Source: JAADJA01 sp963840975
GTDB taxonomy: Bacteria; Bacteroidota; Bacteroidia; Bacteroidales; JAADJA01
NCBI GenBank assembly: GCA_963840975.1
Contig: CAWJBC010000004.1
Span: 1 to 64,000, forward strand
Direction of reading: 5' to 3'
Length of the DNA: 64,000 nucleotides
Shown: positions 1 through 9,497 of the stretch, in pieces
Layout of the letters: every line of letters starts with the position of its first letter
Position numbering within the stretch: position 1 is the stretch's first letter
Program-made: the position numbers and the translations under genes
Notes under the pieces: generated by a model
Database searches by the model: none
Told to the model about the DNA's origin: nothing
The model's input: only the letters and a program-made list of their open reading frames with translations

Positions 1-38
1 GCAGGCCCGCCTGACCGGCCGGGCAGGCAGGAATCCAC
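1..38. repeat. GC-rich palindromic intergenic sequence at window edge
   Basis: The first bases are far more GC-rich than their surroundings and contain nested short inverted repeats, for example GCCTG/CAGGC around the palindrome CCGGCCGG. The sequence lies just downstream of the minus-strand gene that ends at 50 and may act as a terminator-like or mobile intergenic repeat. The window starts inside it, so its full extent is unknown. Confidence 0.35.
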
Positions 39-49
39 AATTGATCACA

Positions 50-1318
50 TTATTTTTTAATGAATTTTTGCAATCCAAGCGATGTGGAATCGTCAAACAG
101 TTGCAGAAAGTACAATCCACAGGAAAGTGCGGCAACAGAAATTTGTTGTTCAGTATGATTCAATTTCCCGGATTGAACTTCGTTGCCATCACACTTGAAT
201 ATCCTGTAATTCAAATCAACGGCTGTGTAGCCTTTGACAACCAATGCTGTTGAAGCAGGAACCGGGTAAATGCGCCAGGATAATGAATGATTTTCGGGTG
301 GCTTTGCTATCCCTGTTGAGCTTGATGTTGATGGTTTGCATCATGGTATCCTGCAAGCCGCATTTGGTTGCAGTCAGCATGACATCATACAAGCCAGGTG
401 TATCATAAAGATGCACCGGATCAGCCATGGTTGAAGTTTCACCATCACCAAAATCCCAAAGGTAGTCGGTTGCATTTACGGAAGTATTCGTAAACGAAAC
501 CTGCGCATTGCCCGAAATGATGTATGTAAAATTGGCAAGAGGATCATATTCCCCGATATGCCATTTCATCAGGCTGTCATATACGATTAGTTTGGCAGCC
601 GTCCTGATATTGGCAGCATCGGACAGAGGCAAAGAAGGATTGAAAGTAACCTGTGTGGGATCTTTCCGGAAAAGTGCAGCATAAAAGCAGCAGGCAGCGG
701 CATAAGAACCGGCAACCGAAGGATGGCTTTCGTCCTGCTGATACAATTCAATGGTTGGATATTGGTCCCTGATGTAATGCCATACGGCTCCCACCGGTGA
801 AAGAATCGCATCATTGCTGTCGGCCATCATTCTGTAACGCAAATTCAGAAGGCTGTCCATTCCCTGATATGTGCATACAGGAGGCCAAATATTACAGTTG
901 GAAGCATCGCCGTTCTTTCTACCCCAGGTCATGTAAAAAACGGTTTCTCCGCAGGAATTGGTGGCGTTAATGATGCTATCCAAAATATGCGCATAAGGAA
1001 AAACATCAGCCATCACCTCTTCGATGGGAAGTGAAGGCCGCTGGCTTTGCTCCTGCAACACCACATAATCCCAGTTTCCGGCTTTGATTTTATTGAGCGA
1101 GGTAATATTTGTGGAATGCGCCTCTAATGTATAACCTCCCGGTGTATTGCTGTCGAATATAAGAGTATCACCAACAGATAAAGCAACATCTGCCACCATC
1201 TGCGGTAAATTATTTACGGCAGTATAGCTGTTTCCAAGAAACAAAGCTCTTTTGGTTTGATTTTGACCAAATGATACGAAGAAATTAAAAGGGTCAGAAC
1301 AGTAAAAGAAATTCTCAT
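50..1318 (-). pseudogene. Secreted SGNH-hydrolase-like protein with PKD domain and T9SS sorting domain, frame broken twice
   Basis: Three reading-frame pieces read as one protein of about 420 residues. The start is an ATG at 1318 that opens a hydrophobic signal peptide (MRISFTVLTLLI). One base seems missing near 1283, after which the frame continues FFVSFGQNQ and the main body. The body has the SGNH block I (LFLGNSYT) and a block V-like DESHPS with Asp and His, so an esterase/lipase-like fold is likely. A PKD domain follows (DYLWDFGDGE). Near 315 the frame shifts again, after which PENHSLSWRIYPVPAS leads into a typical type IX secretion C-terminal sorting domain ending FIKK. A Bacteroidota -7 box lies upstream at 1351-1358. 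The substrate is unknown. The breaks may be sequencing errors or real decay. Confidence 0.7.
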
Positions 1319-1735
1319 AAATACTTAATGAATAAGTGAAAATGGATTTGCAAATTTATTCGCTTTTGAAACATAGCCAACAATTGATAATCTACACTTT
1401 TGAATATTTGAATTCATTCGATGAACAAATGAGCAAAATCCATGTTAGTTGAGGAGTATCTGGATGTACAATAGGTTTTTTACAATCCTCACAGTTAATT
1501 CCAAAGATTTGGCTACACTCGATTACATGGACCTGGTTTTAAATGCCGATTCTTAAATCATTGATGCAATTATAGCGCAGATGACCGGGGTTCAGATGAA
1601 TTTTAACCCTTAAACGGAAGTCGGGATTTATTTAATAAGTTTGCCAGCTAAGTATTGGGGATTGTATTTGTGAAGGCTCCAGTAACTTTTTCTAAATTTT
1701 TTACAGGTATCCAGAATTAATTAAAAGTTAAAAAA
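1319..1735. other. Intergenic region between divergent genes
   Basis: These 417 bases separate two divergent genes. They hold the minus-strand promoter at 1351-1383 and a candidate plus-strand -7 box TAAGTTTG at 1636-1643, about 90 bases before the next start. I see no coding region, RNA gene or strong hairpin in the rest. Confidence 0.5.
1351..1383 (-). promoter_or_regulatory. Bacteroidota-type promoter for the SGNH/T9SS gene
   Basis: On the minus strand, TTG (1383-1381) and TAAATTTG (1358-1351) are 22 bases apart, fitting the Bacteroidota consensus TTG-N17-23-TAnnTTTG. It lies 33 bases upstream of the ATG at 1318 and so supports that start over the in-frame TTG at 1244. Confidence 0.55.
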
Positions 1736-3808
1736 ATGAAAATTTTTACATCGCTAAGTATGAAAGTATTCATGATCATTTTCGTTATTTCACTTTCATC
1801 GTTAGCTTTTGCACAGAATCAAACAGTTGGGTTGTTTATCAACGACAACAATTCGTTTAATGGCTATACGTTGTTTAACCCCATTAATTCCAATACCACT
1901 TATCTGATTGATAATTGTGGAAGGGTTGTCAATACCTGGATCAGTTCTTATAATCCTGCACTTTCGGTTTACCTGTTAGAAAATGGGAATTTGCTTAGAA
2001 CATGTAAGGTTCCATATCCGGATTTGGGAGGAAGACTGGAAATATTGGATTGGGAAGGACAGATCGTTTGGTCTTATGATTTTAGCAGTGACAACTTCTA
2101 TCTTCATCACGATATCGAACCGCTGCCCAATGGTAACATTCTGGTTGTTTCAACTGATATTTTCACTCCGGCTGAAGCAATTGCTGCAGGCAGGGATCCT
2201 TCAACGCTTGAGAATGAGTTTTGGGCTGAAAAAATAATTGAGGTAGAACCCGTTGGATCCAATTCGATCAACATTGTCTGGGAGTGGCGCGCATGGGACC
2301 ATCTGGTGCAGGAATTTACAGAGGAAGTCAATAATTTTGGAATAGTTTCTGAGCACCCTGAATTGCTTGATATTAATTACAGTGTGAGTGGGGGCCCTAA
2401 TGCTAACATTGATTGGATGCACATAAACTCCGTAGCATATAATACCGAACTGGATCAGATTCTTATTTCTTCGAGGAATATGAGTGAGGTTTTTATAATC
2501 GATCACAGTACAACCATTTCTGAAGCTGCAAGCCATAGCGGAGGTATTTATGGAAAAGGCGGAGATCTGCTTTACCGTTTTGGCAATCCGGAAACCTATA
2601 ACAGAGGCGGACCTAACGACAGGTTGCTGTTTTTTCAACATAATGCTACATGGGTTCCTGATGGTGCCCGTGATGAAAAGAAGATCATTGTATTCAATAA
2701 TCAATATCAGGTCAATGCATCTGCTGTAAATGTTTTTGATCCGCCACAGGATAGTCCGGGCGTGTATTCAGTTCCTTCAGAAGGTGGCTTCGGTCCTGAA
2801 GAATTCGATTGGTCGTATGCTTCCGGTGAACTTTATTCGCCAAAAATATCAGGTGCTCAAAGACTACCCAACGGTAATACATTAATTTGCACTGGAATTT
2901 CCGGGAGTCTTACAGAAGTTGACACCGATGGCAACATCGTGTGGCTATATGTAAATCCAACAGGAAAAAACGGTCCTGTAAATCAAGGAGTACTCCCTAA
3001 CTTAAATGATGTGTTCAAGGTAATACGTTACAGCCCCGATTATGCAGGTTTGGCAGGACAGCCGCTTGTTCCGGGTGATCCCATCGAATTGAACCCCTGG
3101 ACAAATGATTGTGACATTATGGAAGATACTATTGCTGCTGTTAATCTTAAAGTTTTTTTGGAAGGTCCATTTAGCAATCCAGCAATGACAACAACTATAA
3201 ATGAAGCCGGATATTTACCCTTATCCCAGCCCTTCCATGTTACCCCCTGGGATTATCAGGGAACCGAATCGGTACCCAACATTCCAAACAATTCAGTTGT
3301 TGACTGGGTTTTGGTTGATTTCAGAGATGCGGAAATGGCATCGGCGGCAACAGCATCTGCTATTATTTTCCGTCAGGCTGCTTTTTTATTGGCGGATGGG
3401 TCTATAGTTGATGTTGACGGTTCTTCTTTGTTAAAATTCTATAATTCCTTTAAACAAAATATTTTTGTTTCGGTATGGCACAGAAATCATTTGGGAGTCA
3501 TTTCTTCATCTCCGGTTTCAAAAGAAAACAATCATTTGGTATATGATTTCACCACAGGTGAAGATAAAGTCTTGGGAGGCTCAATAGGGTATAAAAAACT
3601 AAATGCAAATAGATGGGGAATGATATCAGGTGATGGTTTACCGGATGGCATTATTAACAATTTAGACTATGAAACCGGTTGGAAGAATGAAACGGGGAGC
3701 AATGGTTATTTAAATTCAGATTTCAATTTTGACGGCACAGTTGACAATAAAGATAAAAACGACGATTGGTTCATTAACCAATACAAAAATAGTCAGGTGC
3801 CGGAATAA
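1736..3808 (+). CDS. Arylsulfotransferase (ASST)-like secreted protein with dockerin-like tail
   Basis: This 690-residue protein begins with a signal peptide that ends in SLAFAQ. The body resembles the ASST beta-propeller family, which transfers sulfate between phenolic compounds in the periplasm: propeller-blade signatures recur, such as HHDIEPLPNGNILVV, RLPNGNTLIC and ITEVDTDGNIVW-like strands. The last 70 residues hold two EF-hand-like calcium loops (GDGLPDGIINNLDYE and DFNFDGTVDNKDKND), the pattern of a type I dockerin pair, and there is no recognisable T9SS sorting domain. Aryl-sulfotransferase activity is inferred from family resemblance; the catalytic His was not mapped. It stands alone, with no sulfatase neighbour. 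An alternative is a non-catalytic propeller adhesin. Confidence 0.72.
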   Translation: MKIFTSLSMKVFMIIFVISLSSLAFAQNQTVGLFINDNNSFNGYTLFNPINSNTTYLIDNCGRVVNTWISSYNPALSVYLLENGNLLRTCKVPYPDLGGRLEILDWEGQIVWSYDFSSDNFYLHHDIEPLPNGNILVVSTDIFTPAEAIAAGRDPSTLENEFWAEKIIEVEPVGSNSINIVWEWRAWDHLVQEFTEEVNNFGIVSEHPELLDINYSVSGGPNANIDWMHINSVAYNTELDQILISSRNMSEVFIIDHSTTISEAASHSGGIYGKGGDLLYRFGNPETYNRGGPNDRLLFFQHNATWVPDGARDEKKIIVFNNQYQVNASAVNVFDPPQDSPGVYSVPSEGGFGPEEFDWSYASGELYSPKISGAQRLPNGNTLICTGISGSLTEVDTDGNIVWLYVNPTGKNGPVNQGVLPNLNDVFKVIRYSPDYAGLAGQPLVPGDPIELNPWTNDCDIMEDTIAAVNLKVFLEGPFSNPAMTTTINEAGYLPLSQPFHVTPWDYQGTESVPNIPNNSVVDWVLVDFRDAEMASAATASAIIFRQAAFLLADGSIVDVDGSSLLKFYNSFKQNIFVSVWHRNHLGVISSSPVSKENNHLVYDFTTGEDKVLGGSIGYKKLNANRWGMISGDGLPDGIINNLDYETGWKNETGSNGYLNSDFNFDGTVDNKDKNDDWFINQYKNSQVPE

Positions 3809-3887
3809 ATAAAGCCGTTTTATGATGATACTAACCAAATCTTAATAACTGATGTTAAGCAAGAACATAAATTTAGGTTATAAAAAG

Positions 3888-4042
3888 GAGATTCCTCTCC
3901 GCCGGCTGGCGGATCGGAATGACATGGCTTTGGGTTTTTTGGGGGTAGCCGCTGTGCCACGAGGCCTCGTGGCACAGCGGCTACCCATATCTATATACAA
4001 AACCTGTCATTCCGAATGAAGCGCAGCGATATGAGGAATCTC
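3888..4042. repeat. Nested inverted-repeat element with a 44-base perfect palindrome
   Basis: The ends are GAGATTCCTC (3888-3897) and GAGGAATCTC (4033-4042), perfect inverted repeats. Inside them TCGGAATGACA (3914-3924) pairs with TGTCATTCCGA (4005-4015), and in the centre 3943-3986 is a perfect 44-base palindrome whose midpoint is GAGGCCTC. A further hairpin TCCGCC-GGCT-GGCGGA sits at 3898-3913. The GC-rich core contrasts with AT-rich flanks. The arrangement suggests a non-autonomous mobile repeat of the REP/MITE kind. No transposase is present here. Confidence 0.7.
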
Positions 4043-4355
4043 AAATTAACTCAAATAAAAATCTGTTTGCGTAACATCAGTTAATAATTGCCAGAATAAG
4101 AATTGATTCAAAAACAAATTCTGAAATCCACATTATTTAAAAAACATTTGTTCGGTTAGTTCTACCCAAGCACTTTTCGGTCACAGGGCTTATCTGTTAA
4201 GCTTAACTTTCGATATTTGCTGTAAATCCGAAACAAAAAGGCTTCTTTCCTTACCAAATATATATCACCAGAGAAACACCCTCTTGTAAGGGATATTTTT
4301 ATTAGTTCAGAACAATTTATCAACTAATAGTTTAGTTATAAAACTATCATACAGG

Positions 4356-4389
4356 TTGACAAAAAGAATGAAACAAATTGCTATCTTTA
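4356..4389 (+). promoter_or_regulatory. Candidate Bacteroidota promoter for the MBL lipoprotein
   Basis: TTG at 4356-4358 and TATCTTTA at 4382-4389 are 23 bases apart. The -7 box has one mismatch (final A instead of G) to TAnnTTTG. It precedes the ATG at 4435 by about 45 bases. Confidence 0.4.
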
Positions 4390-4434
4390 CCATACACCGA
4401 ATAATGGAAAATGTGCTAAACAAACAAACCTAAA

Positions 4435-5348
4435 ATGAAAAGAAAACCCATTTCAGTTTTCTGCTTTTCAAAAAAGCGCCCGTCTTACTTCTATTACTTA
4501 TTTGCGGCTTTTTTTCATGCAATACAGACCCACTAAGCAAAAAAACCAATGAATTCATCAAAGTTGAAAAATTAGGTGAGCGGGCCATCCTTGTGCGCCT
4601 GGGTGTTGATGCGGTATCAGCCATCGAAACACAGAAAGGGATAATTGTCATTGATGCGGGGATTTCGAATTCATTGACGGCTAAATACCGAAAAATTATT
4701 GAACATGAATTTAAGAGAACGGATTTTGCCTACCTGATCAATACCCATTCCCATTCTGATCATACAGGAGGTAACCAGGTTTTTTCCGATGCCGTGATCA
4801 TCGGACATGCAAATTGCCCACCGGAAATGTTGAAAGAGTGGAAGGATCCGGAAAAGATAAAATCTGCTTATTATAAAATTGCTGATGAATACGATAAAGC
4901 GCTTCAGACTATGGAACCCGGTTCGGAAGAAAGGAATGAAGCTTTTGCTCAAACACTCAGATACCAGCACGCCTGGAACGACCTGGCTAACGATCGGGTG
5001 CTCACGAAACCTACACTAACCTTTGAGGATTCTTTAACTCTTTTTATGGGGGATGCAACCATCAATATGATGTATTTCGGACGTGCACACTCAGGAAGCG
5101 ACATTCTCATTCATATTCCTGAAGATAAAATCTTATTTACAGGTGACTTGTTTTTCCCCGGAGGAAGGCTATCGTTTGGTGATGATGATAAGGATGATTT
5201 AAAGCGATGGAAAATTGCAATGGATTGGCTGATGGTTCGTTTAGATGAAATTGATAAAGTTATTGGAGGGCATGGCCAAATTATGACACAGAAAGACCTG
5301 GAAGCATTCAATAATTACGTCAACAGAAAGTGGGATGAATTGAATTGA
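4435..5348 (+). CDS. Metallo-beta-lactamase-fold lipoprotein, frameshifted at its start
   Basis: The enzyme body has the metallo-hydrolase motif HSHSDHTGG, a later metal-site His (GRAHSGSD), TGDLFFPGG and a final IGGHG, so a two-zinc hydrolase is expected. Reading upstream in the same frame gives a complete lipoprotein signal (APVLLLLLICGFFSC) but no start codon. The ATG at 4435 is one frame off, and restoring a single A in the run ATGAAAAG (about 4438-4441) joins it cleanly to give about 304 residues. Without the repair, translation would have to start inside the domain near 4593. It need not be an antibiotic-hydrolysing enzyme, because this fold covers many hydrolases. It converges with the S41 protease gene. 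Confidence 0.75.
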
Positions 5349-5563
5349 AAAGCAATAAAGAAAGCTTCGGCATTCTTTTGCGAACTACTAATACGCCAGG
5401 ATGCAATAGTTTCAGCAACGCTGACCTCAACATCTTAGCAGTAATTTATTTTTCCATATTATCCTTTCATTGGTATGACCACAAAACAATGGAAAGACAT
5501 TATAAGAAGGACCCTTTTCTTTTTCGTTTTCAAATAACCAGGTGACGGTTAAGGTTGTTCAGA

Positions 5564-6922
5564 TCAGTTTTTTTCATTCCTGTCGGTTCTGCCATTGTCA
5601 TAATTCCCTTCAAGTGCAACAACTTTGTTTCCTTCTTTTATAAATTTCAGCCTGAAATAGTCGATGTCATCAAACATAAAAAGATCTTCTTTCATTGCTA
5701 CCATCTTCATTTTGGGGCGATTTTCGCGCTGGTAATAGAGCTGGCCATCTTCAAGAGTAATGTTCCTGGGGCCGTAAGTACCAACATAGGCTTTCATGGT
5801 TTTATCATCAATGTTAACCGTGTTCTGCTTTGCTTTTATCCCGTCAATTGTCCATGACAATGAATTCCGGATTTCAATATTTTCCTCTTTATCCAGTCGT
5901 TTTTCAAGGGCGAGCATGTAAGCAGTTTCCATCGCTTTGTCTTTTGAAACTTTTACATCAGGCTCCACACCGGTTCCTTCCCAGTTTGTATTGGTGATCG
6001 GGTTGATGGCTCTTCCAAAAGGAATAGACATACCGAAATTATCGTTGATGATATGCATATCCACCGGATGAGCGCCTCCGCCCGTTGTTTCACCAACAAT
6101 AGTAGCCCGTTTCAGGTTTTTCAGGTTATAAGTGAATTCTTCTGCGCCTGAAAAAGTGTATCCACTGGTAAGTACGTAAATATCCGTATTGGTCATTTTC
6201 GGTCCGGGGACATAGGGCAGTGTCCAGAATTGCTCCATTTTATCTCCTTCTCTGATATAGAATGAATTCAAATGCTCCGGTTCTTCAAAGAAGTAAGTTG
6301 TTATCAATTGGATCAGCGAGGGGCTGCCGCCTCCATTATCGGTGAGATCTATGATCAGGGCATCGGTGTGGGCAAGAAAATTCATTGCTGCAATGGCTGT
6401 TGGTCCGGCCACTGATGCGTCTTTAAAACTATTGAATTTCAGATAACCTACATTGCCCGGCAATATTTTCATTTCCTTAAAATTAAAATTGCTGTATTCA
6501 TCCTTTCTCTTCTCATATTCCTCAAGTTCTTTGTTGTTTTCATCGGCATTGGCTTTCTTCACCATGGCAATGTATTCCGGGTTAAACTGCACACTGATAT
6601 GCTTGTCGTTGTTAACTGTTCTCAGGTCTTCTGTCAGCTTACCGGCAAAATCCCCGGGATTGGTAATTCCATCATAAGCACCATTTTTCAGATTTATAGT
6701 CACCAGTTCACCCATTTTCTTACCCATGTCAGGAAACACGTACTTATCGGCCATGAATTTGGAGATGCTGTCAACCACCTGTATTTTTTCGGGATTTGTT
6801 AATTTAATATCGGGTTGATCTTTCTGCCCAAAAGAAGAGCTGGTTACAACCAGAGAAAAAAGAAACAGAGCTGAAATCTTGAGAAAGCTCATTCGCACTT
6901 GTTGTAGATTTTTTGTTTTCAT
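5564..6922 (-). CDS. S41-family (tail-specific/IRBP-like) serine peptidase, exported
   Basis: The 452-residue protein starts with a signal peptide ending near SSSFGQ. An N-terminal helical region like that of retinoid-binding-protein-related S41 peptidases is followed by the catalytic core: LIIDLTDNGGGS, then TSGYTFSGAEEF, which carries the nucleophilic Ser, and VGETTGGGAHP. No PDZ domain is evident, as in the IRBP-type branch. The C-terminal 110 residues form a beta-rich extension (YVGTYGPRNITLEDGQLYY) seen in many Bacteroidota relatives. It begins two bases after the GNAT gene stop, so the two are probably co-transcribed. It likely degrades or trims periplasmic peptides; the substrate is unknown. 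Confidence 0.85.
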   Translation of the reverse strand: MKTKNLQQVRMSFLKISALFLFSLVVTSSSFGQKDQPDIKLTNPEKIQVVDSISKFMADKYVFPDMGKKMGELVTINLKNGAYDGITNPGDFAGKLTEDLRTVNNDKHISVQFNPEYIAMVKKANADENNKELEEYEKRKDEYSNFNFKEMKILPGNVGYLKFNSFKDASVAGPTAIAAMNFLAHTDALIIDLTDNGGGSPSLIQLITTYFFEEPEHLNSFYIREGDKMEQFWTLPYVPGPKMTNTDIYVLTSGYTFSGAEEFTYNLKNLKRATIVGETTGGGAHPVDMHIINDNFGMSIPFGRAINPITNTNWEGTGVEPDVKVSKDKAMETAYMLALEKRLDKEENIEIRNSLSWTIDGIKAKQNTVNIDDKTMKAYVGTYGPRNITLEDGQLYYQRENRPKMKMVAMKEDLFMFDDIDYFRLKFIKEGNKVVALEGNYDNGRTDRNEKN

Positions 6923-6924
6923 GA

Positions 6925-7458
6925 TTAAATTTTATTTGGTTCGACAACTAATTTTAATTCCATTTGTATGGAACATCGCTTATAATTATGCCTTAACGAA
7001 GATTGTTTTTCCGATTCCAGAAAACCTGCTGATTTGTATAGGTTGACAGCTTTGCCCAACCTTGGGCTTGTCAGCAGGATCATCTTTTTATAATTCTTTT
7101 CTTTTGCACAATCAATCAGGGAATTCAACAGCAGGCGACCGATCTGTTTTCCCTGGAAGGTTGGTTTAACGGCCATCTTGGTGAGTTCACAGATTCTTTC
7201 TTGAAGATGAATTAAAGCTGCAGTTCCAACAATTTCTCCTGATTTGGAAGCAAAAATGATCTTACCTCCCTTTGCCAGGATTTCTTCTTCAGGGTTATCA
7301 AGTAATCTTTTATCCTCTTCTTCAATAGCAAAGTATTGGGTCAGCCATTCATGGTTCAGGTCTTTGAAATCCTTTTTGAACTCTGGCTGATAGTCATGAA
7401 TTTCAACCTGATTTATGTGATTCGCTATTGCATAGTCATTTAACCCAATATCGGTCAT
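6925..7458 (-). CDS. GNAT-family N-acetyltransferase
   Basis: A 177-residue cytoplasmic protein with the GNAT acetyl-CoA-binding signature: beta4 (KIIFASKSGEIVGTAALI), then LTKMAVKPTFQGKQIGRLLLNSLI with the Q/R-x-x-G-x-G/A loop, and the terminal LYKSAGF motif. The family transfers acetyl groups to amines of small molecules or proteins; the substrate here cannot be told. It is the first gene of a two-gene minus-strand unit with the S41 peptidase, two bases apart. This pairing is inferred to be transcriptional rather than functional. Confidence 0.85.
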   Translation of the reverse strand: MTDIGLNDYAIANHINQVEIHDYQPEFKKDFKDLNHEWLTQYFAIEEEDKRLLDNPEEEILAKGGKIIFASKSGEIVGTAALIHLQERICELTKMAVKPTFQGKQIGRLLLNSLIDCAKEKNYKKMILLTSPRLGKAVNLYKSAGFLESEKQSSLRHNYKRCSIQMELKLVVEPNKI

Positions 7459-7815
7459 TTTTTCACAAATTGAATACTTAAGTTATTACCTTGATCAAAA
7501 TACAGGCCTGAATAAATAACTAACTGATAAATAGTTGATGAGCATCATGAAAGAAAGCACCTATAAAAATTATTGACCGCTGTTGAACAAATAATTGTAC
7601 AAAAATGATCATACCTTTTGGTTACTCTTTTTATGAATCCAGCCTAATTTGTTCATGCTTTACATCAAGATAGATTTCCTTAAAAATTCTTAAAAAATTA
7701 AATATCAATTAAAAACAGATACTTAACAAAATCGAAACTGCGTTTTATCTCACAATATTAAGGGCTTAATTTAAATGAACCTATAATCAAGACATACAGA
7801 TAAATAATCAAAAAA
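7459..7815. other. Intergenic region between divergent genes
   Basis: These 357 AT-rich bases separate the GNAT and Rieske genes. I see no gene, no clear hairpin and no exact TAnnTTTG box in the right place for either gene. Confidence 0.4.
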
Positions 7816-8235
7816 ATGGACAGAAGAAAATTTTTAAAATCCTCCTCTGCAATGGTAGGATTAAGTATTGGCCTGGTTTCATTCATCGAAAGTTGCCAGA
7901 AAGACAGTTCTTCAGCAACGCCACAGGGACCCACCGTAAATTTCGAACTTGACCTGACTCAGCCAGCAAACGCCTCATTGAATAACTCAGGAGGCTGGGT
8001 TTCTTCACATGGCGTAATTATAGCAAATACAGGAAGCGGTATTATAGCAATTGCTCAATCATGTACGCATAATGGATGCAGCATTGGCTACAATCACAAC
8101 AATAACGATTTTGTTTGTCCGTGCCATGGAGGAACATTCGACACGAATGGCAATGTAATTTCCGGCCCCCCGCCTGCCCCACTCAAAAAGTACTCTGTAG
8201 TTCAAAACGGCGATATCCTGACCATTTCAGGTTGA
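7816..8235 (+). CDS. Small exported Rieske [2Fe-2S] protein
   Basis: This 139-residue protein has both Rieske boxes: Cys83-Thr-His85 and Cys101-Pro-Cys103-His104 hold the cluster, and Cys88 and Cys103 are placed to form the structural disulfide of bc1-type Rieske proteins. The N-terminus reads MDRRKFLKSS, a twin-arginine-like motif, followed by a hydrophobic stretch and a possible lipobox (FIESC), so the folded iron-sulfur protein is probably exported by Tat and anchored as a lipoprotein or by its uncleaved helix. No cytochrome b or oxygenase partner lies nearby, so it is not part of a bc1 operon here. It probably shuttles electrons in the periplasm; the partner is unknown. Confidence 0.88.
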   Translation: MDRRKFLKSSSAMVGLSIGLVSFIESCQKDSSSATPQGPTVNFELDLTQPANASLNNSGGWVSSHGVIIANTGSGIIAIAQSCTHNGCSIGYNHNNNDFVCPCHGGTFDTNGNVISGPPPAPLKKYSVVQNGDILTISG

Positions 8236-8494
8236 TGATTTAATATGCTGTCCTACATCCTTTTCTGGTATAATTGACCCCAGAAAGTCGCCCTTTTATC
8301 TAAAGGTTAAATTGTTACAAATTCACAGTGAAATTGAAGCCTGGATTTCCTTAAACCCTTTGCAGTTCAGTATTGAACTTTCATAATGGACTTTTGAAAT
8401 CTGAAGCATCCTGCAACTGAACATTTCGACTTTATACTTGTTTAATTTTAATTACAATTTAAACTAATCAAATAACTTTAAAATCTATTAATTT

Positions 8495-9445
8495 ATGAAT
8501 AATAAAAAAATAATCGCAGTTGTTGGAGCTACCGGGGCTCAGGGCGGAAGCCTTGTAAGGGCCATTTTGAATGATCCGGACCATGAATTTAGTGTAAGGG
8601 CATTGACCCGTGATATAAATAGTGATAAAGCGAAGGAACTGGTAAAAATGGGTGCTGAAGTAGTTTCAGCGGATGTGGATGATATTGAAAGCCTTAAAAA
8701 AGCTTTTCAGGGTGCATATGGCGCCTTTTGTGTAACCTTTTTCTGGAATCATTTTTCTCCTGAAAAAGAAATGGAAAACGCCAAAGCAATGGCTGATGCA
8801 GCCAGGCATGCCGGCGTTCAACATGTCATCTGGTCCACACTTGACGATACACGCAAATGGATTCCACTAAGCGACGACCGCATGCCTACATTGATGGGAA
8901 AGTACAAAGTACCTCATTTTGATGCGAAGGGTGAGTCCAACCATTTCTTCACTGACCTGGGATTACCTGTGACTATTTTCAATACCGTTTTTTACTGGGA
9001 TAATTTTATTTATTTCGGATTGGGACCAAAGAGAGGAACTGACGGTAAATTGGCTATCACCATGCCCATGGGCGATAAAAAACTTCCCGGGATTGCAGCA
9101 GACGACATTGGCAAATGCGCATTGGGAATATTTAAGGCTGGACCAAAATACATTGGCAAAACTGTTGGAATAGCCGGCGAGCACATGACCGGAAAACAGA
9201 TGGCTGAAGGATTTAGCCGGGTATTAGGTCAGGAAGTGGTTTACAATGAAATACCACCGGAAGTTTATCGGGGCTTTGGATTTCCCGGTGCTGAGGACAT
9301 GGGAAACATGTTCCAGTTCAAACGTGATTTTGAAACGGAATACTGTAAATCAAGAGACGTTGATTTTACCCGCACACTAAATCCATCGTTACTCTCTTTT
9401 AATCAATGGCTCGACAAACACAAAAATCTCATTTCAATTGAATAA
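8495..9445 (+). CDS. NmrA/HSCARG-like NAD(P)-binding protein
   Basis: A 316-residue cytoplasmic Rossmann-fold protein. The N-terminal VVGATGAQGGSLVRAIL is the dinucleotide-binding Gly motif of the atypical short-chain dehydrogenase branch, followed by RALTRD and the VSADVDD motif typical of NmrA-like proteins. Family members are mostly redox-sensing NADP-binding proteins or reductases lacking the usual Tyr-Lys catalytic pair. The gene stands alone and is followed by a strong terminator at 9476-9497. Confidence 0.85.
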   Translation: MNNKKIIAVVGATGAQGGSLVRAILNDPDHEFSVRALTRDINSDKAKELVKMGAEVVSADVDDIESLKKAFQGAYGAFCVTFFWNHFSPEKEMENAKAMADAARHAGVQHVIWSTLDDTRKWIPLSDDRMPTLMGKYKVPHFDAKGESNHFFTDLGLPVTIFNTVFYWDNFIYFGLGPKRGTDGKLAITMPMGDKKLPGIAADDIGKCALGIFKAGPKYIGKTVGIAGEHMTGKQMAEGFSRVLGQEVVYNEIPPEVYRGFGFPGAEDMGNMFQFKRDFETEYCKSRDVDFTRTLNPSLLSFNQWLDKHKNLISIE

Positions 9446-9475
9446 AAGGTGATTATCAATCACATCAATGATAAG

Positions 9476-9497
9476 CTTCAAGCCTCCGGGCTTGAAG
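9476..9497 (+). terminator. Rho-independent terminator after the NmrA-like gene
   Basis: A perfect nine-base stem (CTTCAAGCC / GGCTTGAAG) with a short loop of about four bases is followed directly by a T-rich run. It lies 31 bases after the stop codon. Confidence 0.85.

Larger units (their letters stand above)
3809..4434. other. Intergenic region with nested palindromes
   Basis: These 626 bases carry no convincing gene. The central part is the inverted-repeat element at 3888-4042, described separately. The 3' part is AT-rich and ends with a candidate promoter at 4356-4389 for the next gene. Confidence 0.5.

Noticed and set aside
2201..2704. Long antisense open frames, for example opposite the arylsulfotransferase gene and opposite the GT4 gene at 39796-40371
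   Set aside because: They lack family motifs, mirror the codon pattern of strongly supported genes and have no promoter or partner.
4435..5348. Metallo-beta-lactamase fold taken as a beta-lactam resistance gene
   Set aside because: The fold is shared by many hydrolases and sequence alone does not show lactamase activity; only the fold is claimed.
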